From: Hyalella azteca
Taxonomy: Eukaryota; Arthropoda; Malacostraca; Amphipoda; Hyalellidae
Assembly: GCF_000764305.2 (NCBI RefSeq)
Contig: NW_025945897.1
Location: forward strand, 62,001 to 126,000
Direction: 5' to 3'
DNA length: 64,000 bases
Shown here: positions 21,801-33,800 of the stretch, piece after piece
How the letters are laid out: every line of letters begins with the position of its first letter
Position numbering within the stretch: position 1 is the first letter of the stretch
The notes under the pieces: generated by a model
The model's database searches: none
Told to the model about the DNA's origin: nothing
Seen by the model: only the letters and a program-made list of their open reading frames with translations
Position numbers and translations under genes: made by a program

Positions 21801-24800
21801 ATTTGTAGAGTATGTTCTCCTCAGAATTTTTACACAGATTTAACCTGCTGATAATTGTAAAGATCTAAATGGGTTAACTGGATTCATCTCATTCAGGTCA
21901 CATTGAGGTGGCACGTGTTCTGCTGGATGCTGGCGTGGACGTTCACTGCAAGGATGCCAAGTCAGGATGGCAGGCCATTCATTATGCTGCCTACAAAGAC
22001 AGAGTCAAGGTATCTTTTGAAAAACGTTTGTATATAAACAGCATTAAGAGATTATTTATTTACTAGCTATCCAAAAAGAAAATACTATGTTATTGTAATT
22101 TATGAACACATTTTTATTTGAGAATGTTTTTTATAAAATTTTTGGCTCTACCTCTATGAATATTTTCCCACTTCAATAGAACCACTGAAATGCCTTTAAC
22201 ATGTTAATATCTACAAATTTTATCACTCTATACATGTTAAACTATGCATAATAGTCATCTACAAGCATACTTTTTGGAGTAACGAACTTCAGTTGATGAG
22301 TTTGTGTGTACTATTTATTTATCTTTCATTATTTATTGAACCTTTCATTTCCCTCCCCTCTGCTCTGCTCGTGAGCCCCTCCCACTGCTGAGGTCCTCTC
22401 CACCTGTAAGCCCCTCCTCTACGTAAGCCCCACCCCCTCGTAAGCCCCAATTTTCATAAGCCCCTCCCCCCGTAAACCCTTCCCTCTCGTAAGCCTCTTC
22501 CTGTCCGCTGCAGGTGGTGGAGCTGCTGCTGGGGTACGGCGAGTGGGGCGCTCGGTGCGTGGCGCTGGTGCGCGTGCGAGGCGTGACGTGCTCGCTGTTG
22601 CATCTCGCTGCGCACTACGGCTGCTGCGCGGTGCTTGCCTTCCTGCTCAGCAACAACGCAAACTTGGTTAAACTCAAGTGAGTCAAGTCTAACTCAACTG
22701 GATCAAGTCTAACTCAACTGGGTCAAGTCTAACTCAACTGGATCAAGTCTAACTCAACTGGGTCAAGTCTAACTCAACTGGGTCAAGTTTGCAGAGAAGA
22801 TTTTGCATGGTTTCACCTGCTCCCTGTAATTGCTTATGGAATTTCTACAAATAAATGTATTTCTCTAATGTCAGGTCCAGTAGCCTGCTGGATTGCCTCC
22901 TCTTGTAATCTCTATGAAGGATCATAATGTTATGAACTTATTACCTATTAAATAACAGACCACAACATTAACATTCCTGTTAAATAACAGACCACAACAC
23001 TAGCATTGCTATTATTAAATAACTGACAATAACAGCCGCCATTGCGGGAACTGACTGTGCTAGCACTAATAGGTGAGGTGTGGTGCTATGCCTGACTAAC
23101 ACTGATGATGCCTAGTACTTCAAATTGTGTGACACGCTGTGACATTGATTATCCGTGTTGTGCCTCACTGTATTACTGTATATCTGTGCTGTGTATTACT
23201 GTATACCCGTGCTGTGCCTCACTGTAATACTGTATATCCGTGCTGTGCCTCACTGTATTACTGTATACCCGTGCTGTGCCTCACTGTATTACTGTATACC
23301 CCGTGCTGTGCCTCGCTGAAATACTGCATATCCGTGCTGTGCCTCACTGTAATGCTGCATATCCGTGCTGTGCCTCACTATTACTGTATACCCATGCTGT
23401 GCCTCACTGTATTGCTGTATACCCATGCTGTGCCTCACTGTAATACTGTATACCCGTGCTGTGCCTCACTGTAATGCTGTATACCCATGCTGTGCCACAC
23501 TGTATTACTGTATACCCGTGCTGTGCCTCGCTGTATTACTGTATACCCGTGCTGTGCCTCACTGTTTTACTGTATACCCGTGCTGTGCCTCACTGTAATA
23601 CTGTATACCCGTGCTGTGCCACACTGTATTACTGTATACCCATGCTGTGCCTCACTGTATACCCCGTGCTGTGCCTCACTGTATTACTGTATACCCGTGC
23701 TGTGCAGCCTGGCAATCGACATGCGTGACGCAGGCCACTGGACGAGCCTGCACCACGCGGTGTGCGAGAGCCGTGTACGGGCATGCGAGGTGCTGCTGCA
23801 GGCGGGGGCCGACGTCAACATCACGGACCCGCACGGCGTCACCGCCCTCCACGTCGCCGCCAAGAAGGACAACCTCGGCCTCTTCAGGCTCCTCATGGAG
23901 CACAAGGCTAACCCTAAGCTTAACGTCATCAATGCCGGCACTAGTAAGTCATCACATACTTACTATTATCTTGTACTTTATTATCTCTCTTACAGCTTTA
24001 TCATCTTACTTTTTTATCATCTCACTACAATATCTTTATTTGAACTGAGCACGGGTGATATCCCTAACATATTTGTGATGAACACTTCTTTTAAATTTTT
24101 TGCTCTGTTAATGAAAAATTTTGTTTAAATTTACTTATTTTAAAAGTTTAAGCTAAACTCAGTCCATCATCTCGATTATTCGTGTATTTTCTGTCGTGTC
24201 CGTCAGAGTTCACTCTTTTAGCTCAATAGTTTATTTATTTTTCTTAAAATTTTTCATATGAAATTGACTATAAACAGCTGCCTGGAATTTATGGAAAGTA
24301 TTTGTACAAATAACACCAAATTTTCGACTAGCCCTAGTATGCTATGGTTCCTGATTTGAAAATTACTTCAGCACACATGTACAATTTTGTGAGTCATAAC
24401 GCATTAGTTGATGGTCTGAACACCTCCAGAAGTGATCGATGGCAGGGAAGATAGTCGGTCTAGGAGATGGAAATCCTTTAAGAAACGACCGAGGTTTGTA
24501 GCCCGGGATTTGTCGTCTAGCGTTGCAGTTCATCCTTGCCACGTCGTGGAGCATCCGTTTGTCGTGGAAGGTATTGTCTTGGTTGCCGTCATGTGCGCTT
24601 TGTGACACGTTGTGCGTCTCGGCGCTCAATTTGATTGCGTCGTTAGCTCTGTAAACCAGAGCGAATATTGCTTAGCTTGTCTTGAAGTATGATTTGTTCA
24701 TTGCTGGCTTGTGCTATCTTAAGCTTCAATTTTATTGCTGCTTTGGACTTGCTTAGACCAGAAGCTATAACTGCATTTGAGCAATTATTATTACGTACGC

Positions 24801-27800
24801 AAGATTCAAAAAGGTGTCATGTCGGGTGATCGCTCCATAAAACATTTTCCCAAGTCAACTCATATAAATCGACCATATTTCTGAAGTGAAATTATGTGTA
24901 ATAGTTGCGTATAGCTGGACCATGAGTGTTCAGCTCTCTATGTGGGAGTCAACGCGCGCTTTTCATTTCAGGAGCTGCGGCTCTGAATGTGGGATCTGAT
25001 ATCTCGCCGTATTTGATTCTACGGCTAATATATAATTTTTTATGTTGGTTTGACTTTTCAGTACTCATTTCACCACCTTTGATTTAACTTGATGAATTTA
25101 TTGAAATGTTGAACGTGTCTAATCTGTTGTAACCGCCGGCTTCTTTTGTAAGAAATATTGCTGCAAGACTGCTTCGTCTTTTGATTCAAGAATTTTGAAT
25201 CTTGTATCAATAGTTCCTTTTGGTCTTTCGCTGCAACGACTGTTAAGCCGTTGGGAGTAAACATCATCAGATACTCTAGATGTTGTCGAATTCTCTGAAC
25301 TGAGCAGCGCCATCCCGCCGACCTTTGCGGCATTCCGCTGACCAAATCTGGACATCCAGAGTAGCAGGCAGCGCCGGGTCAGCGTACACGGGTTCTTTAG
25401 AGCGCCTCATTCCATCCAACCGCCGCCGCCGGTGCTGGAGTCCCTTGATCCAGAAGCCTGACTTGAGAGAGCTGCCTGCGGCCAAAGCTCACTGCCTCAA
25501 TATGAGGCGTTGCAGTGGTTCAGAGCTGACACAACCTGTCGCGTTTGTCCGTGACATCAGCCGTGATAAAAAGATTTCAACGCTGGGCAATAAATCGACG
25601 TCTAGGCCTGGCTCTGAGAAGAAACTCCCGCCTCTGCAGGGTCCCGTTGGTCCTGGACGTCAGGCATTACTGAAAAGCTCAAGTTTCAGACAAGCTTCAA
25701 AGGTGAAAAAGGAACGCAGTATGAAAGAATCTGACTTCATCTCATGGAAAGGCCTCAAAGCTGACCGATTTTCTGCCTGGTCTGAAGCTTGTGACAAGTA
25801 TCGTGTCGGTAAAAGTACTGCTTCAAACGATGCTGTCGGGTCGATCATTAGACCTTTGACTTCCACTGCGACGCTTGGACTTACAACATCTGCTTCTGAC
25901 ACGACTTTGAGCACCACGCTGACCGGTACAGAGGACGACCCAGCCATCTCTCAAAAATCTTCTTCAAAGAAACGGAAAACTCGTTTGCAAAATCAGCCAG
26001 ACCAAGTGAAGCGATCTGCTGATCACGGACTTCCGTATTTCAAACGCGTGTCTGGTAATAAATCGTTGCCTGGCAGCCCAATACTCCTGCGAGGAAGCCA
26101 GCATTCGATATCAGTGAGGTCTTCTCCTCAGCGATTGCTGTCTGACCCCCACAACAGCTCACCGCCCCCCTCCCTCGCTAGCCATAAGTACCCCGAGTCT
26201 CTTCCTTGTTCGTTCATAAGGACCAGACCGAAGTTCTCGCTGTCAGGATCCCCTCCCAACTCTCCTCGCGGTTCACCTCCCGTGTCCCCCTTTGCGTCTC
26301 ACGTTCCCCCAACTCCAACCTCAACGCTTGGGGACCTGGGATTGTTCAACGACTCTTTATGCACAGATTACCCCTTGTCGCCACACTCGTCCCCGGACGT
26401 ATTCTGTAAGTGGATGATGTGCTGCGCCAGAATTGACTTCCGTAACTGTCTTCGTGGCTGAACTCATCTTGCTTGTCTTGTGGCTGGCTAAAATTTTTTT
26501 GGCTGACTGATGATGGTACTAAAATGTATTAACACTATTTGCCGTATAACATCAAAAGTGGCTTCTTGTTTCCAAGTTTGAACTTCAGTCGTTTATAATT
26601 TCCCGCACTGATATCTATTTCGATGACGTTTGTCATAATTATTTTCGTGTTAAATTGACTAGACGATGGTCTCTTCCACACTCACTTCTTAAGGAAGATT
26701 GATTACTCTTGAAAAACGTATTAATTCTCGTATGGAGAAATCGCGCCATATTTGACCTGTGCTCCAAAGCATTTAAAAAACATACATTCCATCTTAATTG
26801 AAGTTATCTGAACATTTCAGTTGATTAAAATGATACTGAACTGACATTAGATTATAAAGCTGACAGTTTGTTATTATAAGAATATAAGCCTCTGCACATC
26901 TCACTAGTCGCAGTCATGATACTGTAATTTGTAGACGCTGCTCCTGCAAAGAAATTCATTACGCGCTGCAAGCGTCCTACATTCATTTGCCCGATATTAG
27001 GATATTGAATTTAATTCGATATTTCTTCGTATCCTTTAGAATTTTCCTTATTGAAATTTATAGTCACTTGCATCTGCATTCAGCCGTCACTTACTAATGG
27101 TAACCTTCAAGAACTTCTTCAGTGGAGAGAGCTTAACGAAACGTGTCAGTCTTCTTTAGCATTTGTGTTAAAAATAAATATTATTAGCATTTGTCTTCCA
27201 AAATCGCACAACTTTTACTGGTATTTGTCTTAAAAAGTCACACAATTTTATTAGCATTTGCCTTCAAAAATCACACAACTTTTATTGGTATTTGTCTTAA
27301 AAAATCACACAACTTTCATTAGCATTTGTCTTCAAAAATCAAACAACTTTTGTTATAACATTTTTCTTCAAAAATCACACAACTTTTATAAGCATTTGTC
27401 TTCAAAAATCACACAATTTTTAATAGCATTTGTCTTCAGAAATCACAAAACTGTTACAATTTGACTAAGTACGTTTGACGATACAAAACTCTATGTGAGC
27501 AGCCTAAGCAGGTATTGCGCGGTCCTTCCTAATCAATGCACGTTCTATATTCTAAATACATTTCTTAAAAATTATTATAGTAATAAATGAAATAATATAT
27601 TGTAATTTAATCGGCAGTTAATGGAATGGGTTTCTTTCCTTTCTCCATCTTGCCTGGTCTGTGTGATACAATAACTAATTTCCGGACTCATTTAATCTTC
27701 ATAGCGTGATTTTATTCTTTATTCTCTTGCGTTTAACATTTGGTTGCTGTGCCTTGAGGTGGTACTAGTCTATTATTATCCCCTGGAAGATAATTGATCT

Positions 27801-30800
27801 CTAGTGATTCCGTAGAATTTAGCCTAATTTATGTGTTCAAATGATCATTATTGAGGTTGTACTAGTCTATTGACTATTATCTTATGCAAGATAATTGATC
27901 TATAATGATTCCATAGGATTTAGCTAAATTATGTGTTCAAATGATCATTATTGATAACGATCACGGGCGCAGAGCAGCGCTTTGTGTCCTCCTGTATACG
28001 ACGTGAAATCGGCACAAGTTTGCCAAGTCGATTTTTCATATCGATATTCATCTACGATTGCCAGAATAACAAAGATAAATGTGAAAAACGAAATTAGAAG
28101 CCGTGTTCAATTTTTTTTACTTATTAGTGTTTGTAACGTAATAAACAATAATAGCAATTAACGTTATAATAATGGCCTTGATGCAAGTACTGCTCATTGC
28201 TGTGCGCAGTTGATAAACTAACACTAATTGTGTGCTGCAAGAGTGCTATAGTATTAGCGGCGTTCTGTAGCTAGTCTGCTGCTCCAGTTATCTAGCTTAT
28301 TATAAGATAGGCCTGCATTCCTATTGTTGCAATTAAACCATTTGTGCTACCAAATTTTATTAGTTACGTTTGATCTGACTTCTCTTCAAGAAATTTTGGT
28401 GCGATGCTTTGTCAAATATGTAGTCTGTAAACTTGTTTTGTAGCTGTAAATGAAAACGCTGAAATGTTGTGTCATGGAAATATTATTGAAATATTTTTAG
28501 AAAACTCTGAAGTTTCGATATTTCGATAATTCGGCCACGCCTTACTGTGGTTTCTATTCCAATTTGTCATTTATTCGGAAGATTAATTGATAGCTTACTA
28601 CGTAACTAAATTATGATTATTCTCGTACTTGGATAAGCAGTAGCGTGTATACGATGCATCTATGTATTATAGCGTCTATTTATGCATAGATCAATAAAGA
28701 CTTACAGATTTATTTATAAATCGTATACATTTGATATCATCATTCATAATATTCAGTGTAGGTCTAGGTCAAAAGTTCCGCGAACGATTTATTCTCGAAT
28801 TTATCACGAGAATTCCTGACAAATTGACACTTCAGGGCGCTTCACTAGTGAGAGTTGTAGCCGTGTTGCACTAGCCAACTAACCTAGTGTTCCTTGATGC
28901 CCTGCATGATTCAAAGGCCAAGAGCGCGTGTTCGAGAGGGTCGAGCCTTTCATCAAGTTCCTTGAGGGCTCCACGCTCCTGCACTGGGCCGCGTCCCGGG
29001 GACACCATGACATCGTCGGCGACCTCCTCGCGCGTGGCCTCAAGGTGGGCACGTGTAGCGTGGGCATGAGGTGGGCACGTGTAGCTTGGGCATGAGGTGG
29101 GCACGTGTAGCTTGGGCATGAGGTGGGCACGTGTAGCGCTGTCTCTTATACACATCTAGATGTGTATAAGAGACAGGGCATGAGGTGGGCACGTGTATCA
29201 CGTGGGCACAAGGTGGGCACGTGTATCACGTGGGCACAAGGTGGACACGTGTATCACGTGGGCACAAGGTGGGCACGTGTATCACGTGGGCACAAGGTGG
29301 GCACGTGTATCACGTGGGCACAAGGTGGGCATGTGTAGCGTGGGCACAAGTTGGGCACGTGTATCACGTGGGCACAAGGTGAGCACGTGTATCACGTATG
29401 CTCAAGGTGAGCACGTGTATCACGTGAGCACAAGGAGGACACGTGTATCACGTGGGCTCAAGTGGGCACGTAAAATGCTGTATTTCATCTCGACGTGGCC
29501 TGGAGAAAATGAGTTTGAAAAATGTCGATTCGCGCTGCGCTAAGTGCCTTACGTTTGTTCTTAGGCGGCCTTTTATCTTTTTTCTGTAGCGCTACTTGAA
29601 ATGATGATCAATGATCTTGAGGATTGAATTCGTACGACGTTTATTGTTGTTTTAAGTTCCAAAGGCACTTAGTGAATATAGCTTTGGTTAATTAGAAACC
29701 AATCTGATATTGCGTTTTCTACAAGGTTTTCCTTCTTAGGCAAAGAATTTTGTTTATAACACGTGATGACAGCGTTTGATTAGTGCGGTGACTTGTTTAT
29801 ATTCTATTTTTCCTATCAATTCGTATATTTTTTTTACTAGTAATACTACACCTATCAAGCGAACTAGTGGTTCTGGTCATTATAATGCAGTTATCCAGCT
29901 AAGTTTTAAAGTAGATGATGAACTAAAGGATAAGAGTGCCATAGGTTGATGCCCGGGACTCGCTCGGCCGCACTCCTCTGGGCGTGACCATGTGGGCGGG
30001 ACACAGCAACATAGTCGCTCTGCTGCAACATGAGAAGCTCCAGCTCACTGATGAGGGTGAGTGTGTCGTAAGCCATCAATATCGAGCAGGTTGTTTTTAT
30101 TTGAAAGGATTTAAAATATAGTTTTATTTTCAATCGTTTTGGTGAGTTAGCCTCAGTTTATTTCATGAATATGAAATTTTATCGTGTAGTTCAAGTTATG
30201 AGGACAGCGTTTCACCCGCCTTTATCCAGTATTGAACACTGTTGATCACTATTTGAAAGTATTCAATAGTGTTCAATAGTGGCTATTGAACACTATTATT
30301 AAACACTATTGAACACTTTCAAATAGTGTTCAATAGCTGCTATTGAAAACTATTAGTGTTCAATAGCCACTATTTAATTATTTATACTGAATGGGGAATA
30401 AATATAATTTATTTGTTTGTGCAGACAAAAACTGGGCGCACATTCCCAGTGAAGAAGTGGGCCTGTGCATCGTGAAGTGCATCAAAGATACGGGCGTTTG
30501 TGAACTCACTGCCTGCCGCCCTGACGGCTTCTCGCTGCTGCACCTTGCCGCTCAGAAGGGCTACCCTAACATGACGCATGCACTTGTTTCTCTCAAGGTC
30601 TGGTTTTTGTGAAGTATCTTTGTCAATGGATAGAATTTGTGTAGACTTCTTGTAATGATATAACGAATCACTTGCACTGGTGGTAAAGTCTATTTGAATG
30701 TAATGAGCAACTTCTTAATTTGCTGGTTACCAAGTACGCTGTACTGTTTTGTTTTGCACAAATAGGTTAAACATCTCGTATAGAATATATTTGTATCATT

Positions 30801-33800
30801 TATGTCGCTTGATCAGCTTCTAGTACTAATTGCAAGAAAAGTTCATTAAAAATAACTGACGAGCTAATGCGCCTAAAAATTGCACCAGCAATTTCCTTTA
30901 ATCAAGGAGAACTTGATTTCCTGTCCTACCTCTTCGTGATCGACGTCCTCTCGTCAATAGCCTCGTAATGACTAGTCAAAATTTTATGGCATGTTTCGTG
31001 ATTTATTATTTCTTTGTTCAGGTGAACCCGGACATACCCAACAACCAGGGCGAGACGCCCCTCTTCATCGCGATCAAGAACAACCAGCTTGCATGCGTAC
31101 AGCAGCTCCTGAACGCCGGCACGAAACTCAGCCGCACCGACAACAGGGGCGGCTCGGCTCTGCACGTCGCGGCTAAGATGGGCAACGTGACCGTGGTGGA
31201 CATGCTGCTCACCTCAAGCGAGAGTGGAGAACGTATTATTGATATCAACAAGTGCGATAACATCGGCTATACTCCTGTGTATTATGCCATCAATGCCAGC
31301 AGGTGAGCTGAGGAACGAGTGTCAACCCGTCCCGAGTGTGAACGATTGATCTTTTATATGCGTATCGTACGGAAAATATAATTGCTAACAATAACTCTGC
31401 AAGCATAGATTAAAACGATGAAAAGCTCCAGGATGTGCCCTTTCTGTGCGTTTCTTTTTGTACAATCAAAATCTAAAGTTTTGTTATCTCCAGATATGAC
31501 ATCGTGCAGCGGTTCCTTGAGTACAGTCTGGTGGAGAAAGTTCACGTGAAGGCAACCAACCACGAGACGCTCCTGCAGTTCTTCACAGAGAGAAACAACC
31601 TGGGTCAGGTGAGCTACGGGATTTATTTAAACTTTAATTTAAGTTCCAAGAAACCCCACACAAGCTATTTGGTTTAACTAGCTAGTGTTGAGTAGAAAAC
31701 TGAATTCATATTTCCGTTGATAACATCCATTTATCGGGGGATGATCTTCCATAAAGCCATTTTAATGAGTGAGAACATTGAATGAAGTTAGTTAATGTGT
31801 ACCGTGAGCTAATTTAGTTAAATCGTATGTGTTATTAGTTTGACAGTGCTAACTAATTTAATATCATGCCTTTAGTTTGACAATGTTAACTAATTGAAAA
31901 TCACGAGTTTAGTTTGACAATCTTAACTAATTGAAAATGATGCCTTTAGTTTGACAATGTTATCTAATTAAATATATCGCCCATAGTTTGACAATGCTCT
32001 GGTGCGAGTGTTGGAGTGCGAGCAGCTGCTGCACGCCACCAAGGCCAGCGCTGAGATGTGCCTACGAGTGCAACTCGGCACCACAGAGGCCTCCACGAAG
32101 GCCAGGAGCCAGCTGCAGGTGAGCCAGCTGCAGGTGAGCCAGCTGCAGGTGAGGAGCCAGCTGCAGGTGAGCCAGCTGCAGGTGAGGAGCCAGCTGCAGG
32201 TGAGCCAGCTGCAGGTGAGCCAGCTGCAGGTGAGCCGGCTGCAGGTGAGCCAGCTGCAGGTGAGCCGGCTGCAGGTGAGCCGGCTGCAGGTGAGCCAGCT
32301 GCAGGTGAGCCAGCTGCAGGTGAGGAGCCAGCTGCAGGTGAGGAGCCAGCTGCAGGTGAGGAGCCAGCTGCAGGTAAGCCAGCTGCAGGTGAGGAGCCAG
32401 TTGCTGTTGAGGAGCTGTTGGCCTGTATTCAGATATCATGAACATGTCTTGAAGTTTCGCCGAATTCTTCGTTGATGTGTCGAAGTTTAGTCAAATGCCA
32501 TGAACATGTTAGAAGTTAAATCTAATGTTACGCCCATCGTTTGTGTGGTAGCTGTGGACGTGAGTCAAAATTCTGACGCCTGAATGGCCTTGTATCACAC
32601 ACATCCCAGAAGTATTTTGCCTCGTAGGAAGGCTGGAACTTATTTAATATACAGGTTTTTTTAACTACGGACAATTTGAATTTGAACTTTCTGTTGAGAG
32701 TGAGCGTTTCTTGCCAGGCCATGTACGAGTCAACGCCCGCCCAGCAGCACTGTTGGAACTTCTGGTTCTTTCTATCGTGTTTCCTGGTGCCCTCCGTATT
32801 TTATTACCTCGACGTCTACACAGACATCCTCCTGGCAGTCGAATACTACAAGGACTTCAAGAATGCAAATTCCACCGAAATATCCGAAGATGTGAGTTTA
32901 TATCAGCTATCAACTTATTTCTAATTGTTTTGGTAGAAAATTATCGTGGTATTATTCTTTCCAGTGTTAGATTATAATATTTTCGAAGTGTGCCAATTGT
33001 AGGTCTTTAATTTACGTTGTTTAAAAACAAGCCTCTAGAAAAAAACCGTTCACTGTATCCTATTTCTATTTCAGCAAAGTTTGATGCACATGTTTGAAAA
33101 TTTTGTGGAGAACCAAGACAAGACGAACTTCGTGCTGACGGTGTTCTTCATCTTACTGCCGACGACGCTGCTGTCGCTGTGGTCGCTCTACATCCACGTC
33201 ACTCAGGCTGACATCTTGCCCATCTTCAAGAATATGCCTTCCGTACTCAGGCTCTTGGTGAGAACATGCCTTTAAACATCACTTTTTCAAATCTTGTCAT
33301 CTAATCTTATATTTATTTTAGAATTGAAGTCATGTAAATTAAAGAATCACACGTTCAAAGTACTCCCCCCCCAAAAAGCTACTCTCATTTAACTCCCATT
33401 TTAAATTGAGAAATTGCAGTTTTTCCATAACTACATTCAATTATTCATTTAGTTCGTTTTTAGAACTCAAATTCACTTAGGTTAAGTTTTTGTTCATCAA
33501 GCGAAGCCTCGTCTTTACATCGTCATGTGATATCACCCAAAAATTGAAATTTCAGGACTGAGTAATATCCTGATGAGTATCCCTGATACCCGCTCGAATA
33601 GCCCTTAGGCACCTGTCCGCAATTTGTCACTTGCACGAACCCCATACAATCACACGAGCCCCATACAATCACACGAGCCATATTTTATCAAAGACGTAAT
33701 AGGTCAGTCATCCGAAAGATAATGAATTAAAATTGAATGTCGGCACAGTTGTACGTGCTGGTGTTTCTCACGCCGCTTGCGCCCATCATCGTTTACCTGG

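Noticed and set aside
23139..24128. Several overlapping + strand ORFs rich in Cys/Pro/Leu repeats
   Set aside because: They are translations of the 31-bp minisatellite; only 23708-23943 is coding (ankyrin exon 6).
24363..24629. 88-codon minus-strand ORF in intron 6
   Set aside because: No recognisable motif; it lies inside an intron of the ankyrin-XKR gene and has no splice or start context.
26406..28916. CRISPR-like array at about 27180-27460
   Set aside because: Units are contiguous degenerate tandem copies without unique spacers, in a eukaryotic intron.
29123..29543. Repeated GTCITWAQGGHVYHV-type ORFs
   Set aside because: Products of the donor minisatellite plus the Nextera adapter; the SYTHLDVYKRQ peptide is a known adapter translation.
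32058..32445. ORFs of GEPAA-type and HLQLA-type repeats on both strands
   Set aside because: Out-of-frame readings of the 15/18-bp donor array. Only the frame of exon 13 is potentially meaningful.
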